This document shows positions 34,076-45,620 of a stretch of 64,000 nt of DNA, one piece after another. The stretch's first letter is position 1; every line of letters begins with the position of its first letter. The translations under genes and the position numbers were made by a program. The stretch is taken from contig JAILWY010000023.1 in assembly GCA_022113835.1 (NCBI GenBank), positions 16,738,001 through 16,802,000 on the forward strand, in the 5' to 3' direction. This stretch comes from Atopsyche davidsoni. Lineage: Eukaryota > Arthropoda > Insecta > Trichoptera > Hydrobiosidae. The notes under the pieces are model-generated. The model did not search any database. It saw only the letters and a list, made by a program, of their open reading frames with translations, and was not told the origin of the DNA.

Positions 34076-37000
34076 AACAAACTCTTGAAATATATATTTC
34101 AAAATGCTTTAATTCTTTGTAGTATTACTTTGATTTACTTTACATTATACCCTTGAATTTGTTATATTTTTTTCTGTTGCTTTTATCTTGCTACAAAAGC
34201 ATAACAGATAATATCAAATGAGATCTTATACGAGTGTTCTAGACAGATTATTCATAGTCACGACTAAGTCCTTTACAAAAGATAAATAAAATAATAATCC
34301 TGAACAAAGCATTTATTTGAGCACTTATAATCAAAAGGATCTTAATACATATACAGAAATTAAAGTGTGCTTTATTGTACGGATTCTGAATATTTTTCAA
34401 TTATAATTTTTTTTCTTCTGTTGAGCTATTGTTTTCATGAAAAATGATACAAGTGCTCGAAAAATAAGACGTTTTATGGACAAAAAATTAGAAAGTCGAA
34501 TTTAATAAATCTGCAATCTTTCACATAAACATGTCAATGTTATCAGGTAAACTCAAGGTATAACTCAATTGGCATGAACACCGGGACGTAATAATAACTC
34601 GAACCACACTTCGATCTTCGTGTCGTTTTACGTGTGAATAAATAACGAATTGTTTTAGATTTTGATTCTTACGTTCTATGTCCGATGCAAATATAAATAT
34701 TATAAAACATATTCTAATCGGCTGAATCTTGGCACACTAACCCATCTACAAGGTTTACTAAAGCCTATTTTTTTTATTTATTTTTTTAACTATACTACAT
34801 ATGAGTTAGACATTGGCAATGAAGTTAGCTTTCCCGAAGCTAAAGTTCACTACAAACGTCCTCTCGGTTAGTGTGACAAACAAAGCTCTCTTGTAGAAGT
34901 CCTCAGACTCCGTCGCCATTTTTTTCTTGAGAAACTTTATCTGACAGTGGAGTGCAGTGCAGCGCCATTATGGCGCCCCGCAAACTTTTCCCGACTTTTA
35001 TTATGAATCGTTTTTTTATGCATTGCTTGCCAAAGCGATACGAGACCATCGACTTCTATAACCGTCCCGCTAATATTGTTATCGACCATTCTTTTACGAC
35101 CATTTTTATTGTCACCCTACACACATATCATATCAAAGAAATGCGCAAAGTTTACGCAGCAAATATGAATGTACAAATATCTTAGAGATTGAGATTTTTT
35201 TGCTTTACATTAAAAAATAATTGTATTTTACTGTATAAATATTTCTCCTATATTATATTATCTATTTAAGAAAATAAAGCATTGAGAATTCGAGGCATTA
35301 CCGCACCCCTAATCTGGTCACCCTGCCGCCTTGTAGCTCGCTGTCCCGGCTGCACGGTAAAAAGTAGACACCCTACTCAGCAGTCGATTTATTACTGACG
35401 CAGTGCGGTGTCCACACAATCAGTGATTAATTTGGTAATCAATAAAAGTCACAATCCCATGATGGATGCGATCATGGAAAGAATTCATGATTTACCACCA
35501 TTTTGCAGATCCGATATTTAATGGAAGCGAAACAAAAATACCCTCTCGCCATTATTAAACATTACTATGCCATATATTTTCACGTAAAAAAACTATACTG
35601 TACTATTGTCTAATGATTAAAGCAGTTGCGTACTTATCAGTATGAAGTAAGCTAGAAATCTGAATAAACGGCTAAAGTTAATCATTTTAAGTTATCATGT
35701 AATAAAATCATGAAAATGTCTCCACGAGCGCCATGCGTATTTTTCTATCGGAAATTTTGAAAAAATCTTTATAAATCTATGTAGGTTATCAGAGTTTTTT
35801 CATATATCAACTTTTGAGTATCGGTTTCAAATCTACACAAACAGTTGTTTTTTTCTTATTATTTTGGAAATACTTTGAAAAAACCTTCATTTGTAAAGAA
35901 AACTTTTCCAAACAACAACTTTCGTATTAGTTTTGCTACAATAGTGCAAAAAGCAAACAGTAAACAAGACACAGTTTTTGCAGTCTTTAATTTTAATCTA
36001 AATCCAAACTAAGTACTTGTTAATTTTTTTATATTATTTATATTTTCCGGAGCGGAAAGGCTCCCGTTCGTGAAGTGGACATGAAAAGTGCGTTTCAACC
36101 TTTTCAATTATAATATTATTAGAATTTGTTGGTTTAAAAATATATTGAATTCAAAATAATTTATAAAAAAAAACTTATAAATTTTCTATAATAATTAACT
36201 TCTAAGGCTGCTCAGTCTTGCGGATTAAGGCCTCAAGGTAATTTTATATTTCATTATATCAATCTCTATCCTTGAAATTAATTATTTATAAAAAATATTT
36301 GATATTCCCGGCTGCTTTTGAAGGTTTATCTAATCTACGGGTTCTAAGAAATATGTCTACGATATTTGACATTGCTAAGAAATTCAATATCATTAACTTT
36401 ATTTAAACTCTTGTAAGTTGAGCTGTCTAGATTTGGATTCAATCATATTGCTATATAGGATTTTGTTTTACATCAACATATTTTAATTTTTTTGAATAGA
36501 AATAACATAGCACATTTCCTTTGACTGTTCCTACCCAATTTTACTAAAAATAACCCACGTAAATTGTATACGCAAAAATCTTTACAGTATTTATAAATAA
36601 TTCGAGTCTAGGTCACTCGTTTACATATAAAGAGCAATAATATTATATTATATATTAAAAAATATGATAGAATATATAGTTATATACTTCACATGCTGGT
36701 GAAAAATATTATGATATGAAAACATATAGTGGAAAAAAGTTTATTCTTCTAAAAAAAACCAGAATATAGTTTTTTTTATTTTTTTGCCTAAAAATGTCAC
36801 CATCATTAACTACTGTCGATTTGCCGCTGGATAAAAGTTTTCACGTGTTTCCCCCATTTTCTTTTATCTGAATTCGTTTCGTTATTTTCCCCCGCAAAAT
36901 CATTGAATTTCCGTTATCCGTTAGAGCTTTTGCCTCGAGTACAATTCTGTAAAGCTCAGAATCTATCTCTCGCTCGTTTCGCCCTACCATTTTTATTTTT

Positions 37001-37889
37001 AAATACCATGCTGCATGCATTAGTTTCGAGCAGTGAGCTTTGAAAGCTCGTTGGAGCTTTATTTCAGGGCTCTCGCATGAGGTTGCTTTGTAAATAAAAT
37101 TATTTCATCGTGCCGGAATAATTTAATCTAATCCTGCAATAATTCACCGCTAAGTGTGGATGCGCTTTTAGAACGGCCACTCCCTCTTCTTACGTAGCAA
37201 TTAAATTGTATCTTTAGAACACATAACAAGACGTGACAAGAACCCTTGGTTCTGTTTACGTTTGAAGTAGTTAATCGCGGAAGTTTATCGAATTTTATTT
37301 ATCGTACGAAAATATTAGATATTATTTATTTTCTCTAATATATCCATGGCTTATTTAATCATTATTTTTTTAAATTATACCTTAAAGCTTTTCACGTTAA
37401 TTACAGTTTTTTTTTAATTTGTGATTCGTGACGCCAGATTATAAAATCATGATCGCACACATCACTATTTGTCTAAAATTAAGTCATTACTCGCATGACC
37501 AATTTATTTATTTATTCAAATAAATTTTATATTCAAAATTTTCAGATTTTCTAATGGTTCGAGATGTAAATATATATTTCGTAGTTTTTGAAAATATATA
37601 CAAGTGAAATTATCGCCGTATAATGGCATCCGAAAAAATCACTCAACACAGTTGCTCGTGCACAGTTATCATATATATTTGATAAATTAAGTCAAATTAT
37701 TTAATCATTTTCATAATGAAAATCTAAGAAGAAAATTATGTATTTGTAAGATGATTTGAAAATCATAACTGTCGTAAAAACGGGAAGATCGAATACATCG
37801 ATAATGCACGTTTCTTTATGACCCGCATGGCACAATAAAAACTCACTCCAACGCACCGGCGTTCGATCAATTCACAAATAACAAATACG
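34076..37889. other. Long non-coding stretch with regulatory-looking patches
   Basis: At 34900-34990 there is CGTCGCCATTTTT and the near-palindrome GCGCCATTATGGCGC. At 35280-35460 a GC-richer block is followed by repeated ATCA/TGATTAAT/AATCAATAAA words of the Hox-PBC type. At 36830-37200 there is mixed composition with TAATCTAATCC. None of these can be tied to a gene here. Confidence 0.35.
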
Positions 37890-38050
37890 ATAAATCTCCC
37901 GAGTCCCGTCGACGGCCATCTTGGGTCCGTTGCCATGGCGACCGTCGGAGGGCGAGGGTCCTGTAACTCAGGCCCCGGGTCGTGCCTCCTAATTACTGCT
38001 ACACAGCCTGCTTAATCCGATCTCTCGGCATGCTGCACTGCCGGGCAGGC
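37890..38050. promoter_or_regulatory. CpG-rich island with X-box and YY1 motifs
   Basis: In an AT-rich neighbourhood this block holds GGCCATCTTGG (37914-37924, YY1/Pho core) followed 5 bp later by GTTGCCATGGCGAC (37929-37942). The latter is the RFX X-box palindrome with one change from GTTGCCATGGCAAC. GGCGAGGGTCC and CAGGCCCCGGGTCG follow. This combination is typical of a TSS-proximal promoter, and RFX sites are characteristic of ciliary genes in animals. The adjacent transcribed unit, if any, is not identified. Confidence 0.35.
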
Positions 38051-38264
38051 ACTTGTCGTCAACAGATCAGGACGCGCTCAGTGATTCAGTGATTGTTAAT
38101 TCGAGCGAGCTTTGAATCGGCTGGCTATTTATTATCCGTATAAGTGATATTTGCTTAACAGTCCTAGTGTGAAAACGGTCCTAGTCAAACGGCTACCACG
38201 CTACAATCATTCTCGTTTGTGAACGCTTTTGTCTTTCAAATGATTACTACTAATTTTTTTTTAC
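38051..38264. repeat. Direct duplication, left copy
   Basis: The sequence beginning TCGTCAACAGATCAGGACGC and continuing through GTGATTCAGTGATTG, AATTCGAGCGAGC and ATTCTCGTTTGTGAACGC recurs at 38419-38617 with few substitutions and one replaced internal segment (about 38175-38205). Confidence 0.85.
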
Positions 38265-38368
38265 ATAGAAGATGATTAAATAAATTCTCAGAAAAATATC
38301 ATCGTGATTTGTGTGGGATTTGAAGACACATCCCCAAGCTTACATGGCCGGTGTACTGACCATTGTAC
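38265..38368 (-). mobile_element. tRNA-derived SINE, copy 1 (inverted)
   Basis: On the minus strand it shows the tRNA-like head (ACAATGGTCAGTACACCGGC), a damaged B box (ATGTGTCTTCAAATCC), then the body ATCACGATGATATTTTTCTG. The head pairs perfectly over 31 bp with 38384-38414 across a 15-bp loop. Confidence 0.7.
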
Positions 38369-38373
38369 AGATG

Positions 38374-38418
38374 TGGTTCGTTAGTACAATGGTCAGTACA
38401 CCGGCCATGTAAGCCTGG
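38374..38418 (+). mobile_element. tRNA-derived SINE head, truncated
   Basis: Only the 5' half (TGGTTCGTTAGTACAATGGT through GTAAGCCTGG) is present. It then joins directly to the second copy of the flanking duplication. Together with 38265-38368 it forms a perfect hairpin. Confidence 0.7.
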
Positions 38419-38617
38419 TCGTCAACAGATCAGGACGCGCTCAGTGATTCAGTGATTGTTAATTCGAGCGAGCCTTGAATTGGCTAGGTATTTATTATCC
38501 TTATAAGTGATATTCGCTTGACGGTCCTAATGTGAATTCAAACAATTAAAAAGATAAACATTCTCGTTTGTGAACGCTTTTGCCTTTCAAAAGATTACTA
38601 CTAATTATTTTTTACAG
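38419..38617. repeat. Direct duplication, right copy
   Basis: Second copy of 38051-38264. Here it begins immediately after the truncated SINE head (AGCCTGG/TCGTCAACAG) and ends at the poly-T tract before the full SINE copy. Confidence 0.85.
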
Positions 38618-38623
38618 AAGTGG

Positions 38624-38735
38624 TTCGTTAGTACAATGGTCAGTACACCGGCCATGTAAGCCTGGGGATGTGGGTTCAAATCTCACACAAATCACGATGA
38701 TATTTTTCTGAGAATTTCTTTAATCATCTTCTATG
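38624..38735 (+). mobile_element. tRNA-derived SINE, copy 2 (intact head)
   Basis: The first ~73 bases fold like a tRNA: acceptor GTGGTTC/AAATCAC (6 of 7 pairs), D-arm GTAC/GTAC, anticodon arm GGC-CATGTAA-GCC (Thr-like TGT but with A at position 33), and T-arm GTGGG-TTCAAAT-CTCAC. The A and B boxes are good. A non-tRNA body (GATGATATTTTTCTGAGAAT) follows and is shared with copies at 38265-38368 and 62345-62440, so this is a SINE and not a tRNA gene. Confidence 0.7.
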
Positions 38736-39783
38736 TGTGATCTAATGTGCCTAATTATATTAGTAAATAATATAAACCTGTTATAGGTAATAAATACGTT
38801 CAATCCGAAAATAGACATACACTAATTATTTTAGTAAAGAATGTTCGTAGGTTTTTGCTAGCCGTTGTTATAAGTTGATTTGGTTTCATAGGTCCTCCGA
38901 TGTTTTGATCTTCGTACTGGAACCATCATAAGGGAATATTTTTTTTATACCATCACGGGAAGCAAATACCAATTTAAATCTAGATAACGAATGAACGAGA
39001 AAGGTGTTATCTTAATGTCATACAATCAATTTTTTGGTTTTTAATATTTTATAGCATGTTTATATCAGTTTACTGGTAATGCTCTTTTGTGCTAACGATA
39101 AAAACTGCTCAATTATTTTGCAATTTTACTTATTATAATTTATGTCCAAATATATACAATTGTTTCAGTTTTTGTCATTTCACATTCGTGCTCATTTCCA
39201 TTCAAAACACGCCATTTCAAATATTCCTTCCCTAAATTAGCAACGTTCAATTGCATTGATTTCAGTCACGGATTGCGATGAGCACAGAACAATGCCGCCC
39301 CTTCATCTGCATGCAAGCTCAACAATAGTATCATTTCATAATAAACTTAAGTATAGATCGTCCCTTATTCAGAGCTCTCTTTTTGTCTGCCAATGTTCTG
39401 TCAGCTTTTGTTCCGGGTTTTTTGATGCGGGAAATTATTTTTTCGCCCTCTGAAAGTTTCCCCTTTTCATTCCTCTCGCGACTTCTGGAGTTATGAAGGC
39501 ATGCACAAAGAAAGCGCACTGAAAAACGCCAAAGAATTTTTCTTTTATTAAATTCTATCGCGTTATGAAAACGCATTTTCCCCGAAGCGTATTTTTGATA
39601 TTATCAAATAACTCGATTCTGTCGCGATTCTCGTAACGAAGGGTATTGTATGTTGCTATCCTCTGATCGATAAAGAACACCTTGTAGCATGACGCTCTCT
39701 GCAATTCTATGAATCTCGTTAAATCAAGAGTATTATTGGATAATTAAATTTTTTTCGACAGTCATTGCCTCTCTTTTTAAACA
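38736..39783. other. Non-coding sequence
   Basis: A moderately GC-rich segment (39260-39590) is open in several frames on both strands without recognisable motifs. Nothing else was found. Confidence 0.45.
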
Positions 39784-40369
39784 CAGAGGTTCCCAAAGTG
39801 GTCAATATCGACCTCCAGGGGTCGATTTCGCCCTGCAAGGGGTCGATGACAGCGATAAATAAAATTGGGGGCCCATGAACTGTAAATGGGGGTCTACGAG
39901 AGTGGATCCCATTTAAGCAGGTCAACGCCAAAATTTAGACATTTCGTAAATGTCATAATGCACCGAACAAAGATTGTACCTATGTACTTTGTGACGAATC
40001 GAAGCCCTGAAGCGTAGAAGTATTTTGTGTGTTTTTAATTAATGTATTGTATTCTATTTATGATATTAAAATGGAATTCCACCAAGTATTCTCTGTCAAA
40101 AATATTGATTTTCTGAATGTTACTATATTTGCATTTTGTGTGTTTTTAATTAATAAAGGTATAATTAGTTTCACACGTATTTTAACTTTTTCATTTTTAA
40201 ACCCACTGTACAGTAAACCCTATAAAAGAGAGTTGTTATATGTAAGATGTCAAAAATATGTTTGAAGTTGATGAATTTGTAAAAATTCAATATTTGCAAG
40301 GCGAAGGTCGACGAAAAACAGGAAAACTCGACAAGGGGTCAACGGGACAAAATAGTTTGGGAAACTATG
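39784..40369 (+). mobile_element. Non-autonomous hAT element with nested insertion
   Basis: Starts CAGAGGTTCCCAAAGTGG, then GTCAATATCGACCTCCAGGG, and ends AGTTTGGGAAACTATG, the same family as 666-1095 and 61398-61846. The outer flanks (TTTAAACA/CTTTAACA) resemble a decayed 8-bp duplication. The transposase remnant is replaced by about 200 bp of other sequence that contains a reversed piece of the foldback family (40063-40109). Confidence 0.8.
40063..40109 (-). mobile_element. Foldback-family head fragment inside hAT copy
   Basis: ATTAAAATGGAATTCCACCA and AGTATTCTCTGTCAAAAATA are the reverse complement of the head of the elements at 15449, 43830 and 46753. It therefore inserted into the hAT copy or was captured by it. 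Confidence 0.65.
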
Positions 40370-43300
40370 CTTTAACATTTTGTCATTTGCTCAGTATATT
40401 CCGAAAACGCACTTGCTTGAGGATGCCAATCTAGCGTGTTGTAAAAAATAGTCGCTTCTTAAAATATAACGCAAAAACTTCAAGATAATATTCTTTTAAT
40501 AATAAAAAAATTAAAGTAATTCCACGATGTACTTTCTATCAAGAATATTACAGATAGAAAATCGCGTATTTCATTACATCTATTTTAATGTTTGACATCG
40601 ATCGTTTGCCATTCATATATATATATACAGAGGTGCTCTCACAAAAGAATTCCTCAAATTCTCTCAATACCATACACCCAGTCTTACACAAAGGACACGA
40701 TGACGTGGTCAACAAACAAACAAATTGGTATTCAGGATCGATGCTCCTCTCCCCAAGGAATGTTCACGCATGCGTCACTCTTCGTTTGTCGTGGATCGCT
40801 GATGACGGAGCGAACACCTCACCGGGTGTCACGTTATTTATCACAGGAGACACTCCTCGGCAAGGAATACTTATGTACCTAGCGAAAAAAATATTTTGGA
40901 ATTTATTTATCAGTTTTTAGACACGATAAATTGTCTTCGCCCAAAATGAAACAGGCATAAGCTCAATAACGCCTGTTTAGGATTTACCTGTAAATACCTC
41001 TCGAACTGAGCCAGCAACGCACAAAGGAACATCACAAAAACTTGAAAATTTTTCAGACTAAAATCAACACAATATGAATGAATGCATTCAACATCGCAAA
41101 AAAGTTAAAAAAAAATCATCCTTTCGAAATATAAATAATCGCCTATTTACTAACTGTTGACTAAATTTATTTAAATATACGAAAATTACATGACAACGAC
41201 GCTCAGGTGCTATGTAAAGAATTAGGGATTAACAAGAACTTTGAAGTAAAAATATTTAAATGCGCTTAAAGTAAACAATGCTGTGAGATGATACTTTAAC
41301 AAACAGTAACCGACAAATCACCGGACTAAAGTTTGAAAATTAAGATTTTAAATCGGATTACAGTTTCTTTTCAAAATACAAACTTTCGAAATTGTTACTC
41401 CAAAATTTTTCAACTCTCACATTTCAACCTTTATTTAGCCTGAGAAAAATGGTATTAAACTCTGCGTTTTATCTCTTACATTTTAACACATTTATTTTTA
41501 AAAAATCTTAATATTTAATAAAATTTTCACAGCATAGAATAAAGGTTTGATGCAAGTTGTATGTAGTACTAGGGATTTTAATTGCTGAACACTGAAAGTC
41601 AGATAAATGAAATACTTACTATAGGAATAATCGAAAATACACATTCGCGTCATTGTTATAACCTTAATATAGTTTATAATAAAGCGATGTTTTTCTGCGA
41701 CAGTGGTTGAGTAAGTATTTTAGTATTTTTTGCTTAAAATAAGGTACACTAACGTCAGCTTATTATTGTTGTCATAATTAAATTTTCAAGAGGCAATTAC
41801 ATCATAAGAATACTTAAATATTTATGTTCATTTTCAAAATAATCTAAATCGTTGTAATACTCATAATTATTCAAGATGGTGTTCAAAAATGAGCCCCTGA
41901 AAGCGCTTCGAGCGATTATGACGACGACTTGTCTTAATGCCTCCTAAATACGAGCCTAAGCGTTTTACTAGACTTAATAAAAGTTTTGTTTTATGCCTCG
42001 CGATGCACCCTTTACGCTGAAACTCAGGTAAATCTGGTCGCCTTTGTCCCGCCAGGTGTAATTACTGCCCAAGACCGTGGAGGGCCGCGGAAGTTTGGTC
42101 AATAAAATTTGATGTGCCCTTAAGAAATTTTAAGGCGTCGACTTGCTGTCCTTTAAGTATTTAAAATGCACGCTAAAAACTCAAAAGCCAAACCACCGAC
42201 GCTGGTCGAGCTGCTGTGAAAGCTTTCTTAGGTTAACCGTTTAAAAAAAATAAGCTTCATTCTCAAATTTGACTTTTTACATGTCGCTTTAAACTCAGTA
42301 AGGTTGCTGAATAAACTAGGGATGTGCTCGCGTATACATTAGTTAGTTTCCACATATCCAACGAGCCCATAACGACTTCATTACTAATCCTTTTTAATTT
42401 ATGTTAAAAAATATTTGCTTCTTCACTCTCTGAGCGTTGACATACAATAGCAAACCCTCAGCCATAACAATGAAGTATATTCACAATCTCAAAACAACAG
42501 CACGCCATGGAAATACACACATCCTCTACAAAAGGCAGTCGCCGCCACAAACACCTTTAAATTTACCTCAGATTCTCATTCATCTGCAGGTGCTTTAAGC
42601 GCGCTTTTATCTCTCTGGGGTTGGCTCAGTACAGTTTTTTAGCGCTTTCAAGCTCGGCTGGGTTATGGGGCGACATTATAGTGGGTAGTAACCCCCCAAG
42701 ACAAAAGTTATAGTTTCAGCTTCGTATAAAACTACCCCTGGAGCCTGAACATCGAATAGCGATTCTTAAAGTCTTTTATATGACGCGTCGTAAATCTAAA
42801 ATGGGAGGAAATAAATAAAAAAGTCAAGTATGAATTATTATGGCTTTTGTAACATGTTTTTACCTTCTCTAGTGGATTGTTGTATTATGACTAGACCGTT
42901 AGTGTTATGGATACTTTTATTGGTACTAATAAGACACGTACTAATCATACTCTGCTCAGAAAAGTAAAATTTTAAGTGTATCTGCCAATCTTCAAGATTA
43001 TTTAACACATCTGTCATGTTTGTATTCCATTGTTTGGTATGCAAAAACTCTTCTCTATAAAGCATAATAAGGTAATTTTTTTATGCTCTTTAAATATTAG
43101 CGACACAAGTGAATCGCGGAATGCGAATTTTTTCGGTTATTTTACGTAATGGACTTCAAAAATAATTTTAATCTATATGTATACAAGCATTACTGGTACC
43201 ATATAAACTAACAAAAAATCTTTTGGAGTTCTAATTATATAAATACAATATTTACAATAAACTGTACGGATGGATATATAAAATTATTTATTTGTATTTT

Positions 43301-43479
43301 TAAGTGTTCTTTCAATATGTTGTTTTGTTTATTTATGTTTTATTACTTACTATATAGCTCAAAAAGTCAACTATCCTTACTTCATACCATCTCCGATCAT
43401 TCAAATTTAGCATTTCCGGTACACGTGTTACTTATTCAGTATACTTCCGTATCCTCGAGGTCCACTTCCTTCGCTTCAC
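40370..43479. other. Non-coding stretch
   Basis: A GC-richer segment at 40600-40880 has two overlapping plus frames (96 and 110 codons) with no motif. The segment at 41990-42240 is mildly GC-rich. A CT/GC-rich patch at 42590-42710 was also checked. No element or gene was recognised. Confidence 0.45.
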
Positions 43480-43631
43480 CCGCAGACTTGTCTCGCCCTA
43501 CTTTCCAGGGCAGCCGGAGCAACCCCCGGGACCATCAATATTTCATCCCCTCTCGCCTGATAAGGGATGCGAACTGCAGGAATAATAAACCTGTGGATGC
43601 GCGGAGGCTTTACAGCACCCTCGAGACGAAT
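43480..43631 (-). CDS. Candidate 152-bp exon
   Basis: On the minus strand it lies between CGATTTTACGACAG and GTGAAGCG. The frame is open throughout (IRLEGAVKPPRIHRFIIPAV, then RIPYQARGDEILMVPGVA, PAALESRARQVC) and meets a stop just inside the putative intron. GC content is well above the flanks. The plus strand is also open here, so strand is uncertain. No family is recognised. Confidence 0.25.
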
Positions 43632-43829
43632 CTGTCGTAAAATCGGCATATTCGATAAAAACCTAAAAAATAAATTCAACACCTTTTCCGCTAGATGCAA
43701 CAAATAAAATAGCACCACAACATCCGCACTGTTTACGAAAATAGTTTTGAAGCCCCTTGAACAGTATCAGAATTCCATGGATCGCGATAAAGATAAGTGA
43801 TACACTTGGATATGATAAGAATTGTAAAT
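43632..43829. other. Spacer
   Basis: Nothing recognised. Confidence 0.4.
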
Positions 43830-43978
43830 ATTCAATATTTTTGACAGAGAGTACTTGGTTGAATTCCATTTTAATATTTTTGAGTAAAATACTTGACTGA
43901 TTTTCCACATGTTCGTTTTTATTTTTGACGTGGGCGAACACGTGGAAAGTCACTTAAGTATTTTACTCAAAAATATTA
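43830..43978. mobile_element. Foldback / Penelope-like repeat, copy 3 (hairpin)
   Basis: Head ATTCAATATTTTTGACAGAG followed by two inverted arms, 43873-43915 and 43935-43977, 43 nt each with four mismatches. The arms carry the tail motif (CATGTGGAAA, CAAGTATTTTACTC) seen once in copies 1 and 2. The hammerhead-like core is missing. Confidence 0.7.
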
Positions 43979-44400
43979 AATTGTAAATATCAATAGAATA
44001 TTTTATATTATAATATCAATGCATGATTTGGTTTTTACTAATGAACTCATCGACACAATAATTCATGTCGAAAAAACATATGATCATAAATCTAAAACTG
44101 CCCTAAATGTGACAAAGAATAACATAAGATATTTTGTTTGAATAGCTAGCGTATTGAATAAGAAATGAAACGAATCCATTGTATCACATTTGATATGTAG
44201 AAATATAACTGAAAATACTTTTTAAATCCTTCAGTGATGAATTGCTGTAAAAGTCCAATATCACTTCGCTAATTGATTCCAGAGTACATTCATCCATACC
44301 GCGTATTATGGCCGGGGAGGTTTTTTGGGCGTCTCGGGGGATGATCCCTTTTGGCGCTCCTGATTGATTGGCTGTGTTGCTACTAACAATTTATCCCCAA
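43979..44400. other. Non-coding
   Basis: AT-rich, with a GC-richer segment at 44300-44370. Nothing recognised. Confidence 0.45.
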
Positions 44401-44402
44401 AA

Positions 44403-44460
44403 GTGTTGCCATAGCTCAGGGGTAGCGTTAGCACCCCCTCGTCCTACCCCCGCGAATAAA
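44403..44460 (+). repeat. tRNA-like A-box fragment
   Basis: TGCCATAGCTCAGGGGTAGC resembles the 5' half of a tRNA with a good A box, then diverges into a C-rich segment with no B box. It is a truncated SINE head or tRNA pseudogene. Confidence 0.35.
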
Positions 44461-45000
44461 AACAACGGTCCTGCCCCACAGAGTCAGAGGTCAATAAAAT
44501 AATGCAGGTACATATTTGATTTGCGTATTTTTAACTGATGGGTTCTGAAATATTTTTAACTGCAAATTCATTCATGAAATTCGATTTCACATTCATTGTT
44601 TTTTTTTAGAAGTGGGTAGAATTTTCGCCTCTCAAAAGCTTTATCAACTGCGAATAGCAAAACAGCTAAGGATACTATTATATCTTAAAAGTAGACGCTT
44701 TTGCCATTTTAGTCTTAAACAGTAAAAAGCTCTCACAATTAAAAACTTTTAGCCATTTATGTTGGTATAATATTTGCGTTGTAAACCCTCTCATATAATA
44801 AAAAAATCATATTAGAGTGGTTTTCGTGGATGATTGCTGAAAACGTGAATAATCCGTTTTTATAACAACAATAATTAAAAGATGAAATAATATTCCGGTA
44901 TTCAATATTTTTTAAATAGAAATATAATATACCAATTATTATTTTTAAATGTTTTAAATAATGCCACATGAACAATATTTAGATAGTAATAACCTTATTT
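44461..45000. other. AT-rich non-coding
   Basis: Nothing recognised. Confidence 0.5.
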
Positions 45001-45004
45001 TCTT

Positions 45005-45050
45005 TAGACCGATGAGATTCGAACCTACACCTCTACGGTTACTGTCGTAT
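45005..45050 (-). repeat. tRNA-like B-box fragment
   Basis: On the minus strand GTAGGTTCGAATCTCATCGG contains a perfect pol III B box (GGTTCGAATC). No convincing A box lies at the right distance, so it is a degraded SINE or tRNA relic. Confidence 0.4.
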
Positions 45051-45140
45051 TTTAGTCATTTCATGTGTGATTCGATTTCTTTAATATATTTTGGTAAATT
45101 ATTAAATTAAAAATGAAGAAAAATGGAACATAAATGAAAT

Positions 45141-45620
45141 ATGTTGAATTATAAAATAAATAATAAACTCATAAATTTTATTTTCACCGTTATTTTCTTT
45201 GTGTCCATTTTTGCCCTTATAATTTATCATTCTATTGAAGCTTTATATTCTGTTTATTTAGGTCATTACTTACAAAGTACGTTGATGGGCGTCATTTTTT
45301 TCTTTCAAAATAGAGGTCGCCCTAAGAGACACAATTTTAACTATAACCCTGAATTTAAAGCACCTTTTTTCATCGCCACGCTGTCTGAACAATACGAATT
45401 AATATTAGTCTGGTTTATACAGAGACTATTGATTTTTAATAACGGCGTACGAAACAAAATGCTTTATAAAAACACCCCAGAGCATTTATTAAAACGAGAA
45501 ATAAATATAAGAGAATTGTCGGTCGTATTTCATAGCAGAGAAGCTAAAATACTTTCTGTATTATTGATCGTTTATAGAAGGATCGAGTATCAAACACACG
45601 GTGGTTTCTGCGATGAATAA
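45141..45620 (+). CDS. Unassigned 159-codon ORF
   Basis: Begins with ATG and ends TAA. Residues about 12-45 are strongly hydrophobic (FIFTVIFFVSIFALIIYHSI), as in a signal anchor or membrane segment. The rest is mixed with basic and acidic residues. It is one of the longest frames in AT-rich sequence here, where stops should be frequent. There is no recognised domain, no splice context and no upstream promoter element. Chance is a real alternative. Confidence 0.2.
   Translation: MLNYKINNKLINFIFTVIFFVSIFALIIYHSIEALYSVYLGHYLQSTLMGVIFFFQNRGRPKRHNFNYNPEFKAPFFIATLSEQYELILVWFIQRLLIFNNGVRNKMLYKNTPEHLLKREINIRELSVVFHSREAKILSVLLIVYRRIEYQTHGGFCDE

Noticed and set aside
38624..38696. Functional tRNA-Thr(TGT)
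   Set aside because: Position 33 is A rather than T, one acceptor pair and one anticodon-stem pair fail, and the same sequence recurs with a SINE body.
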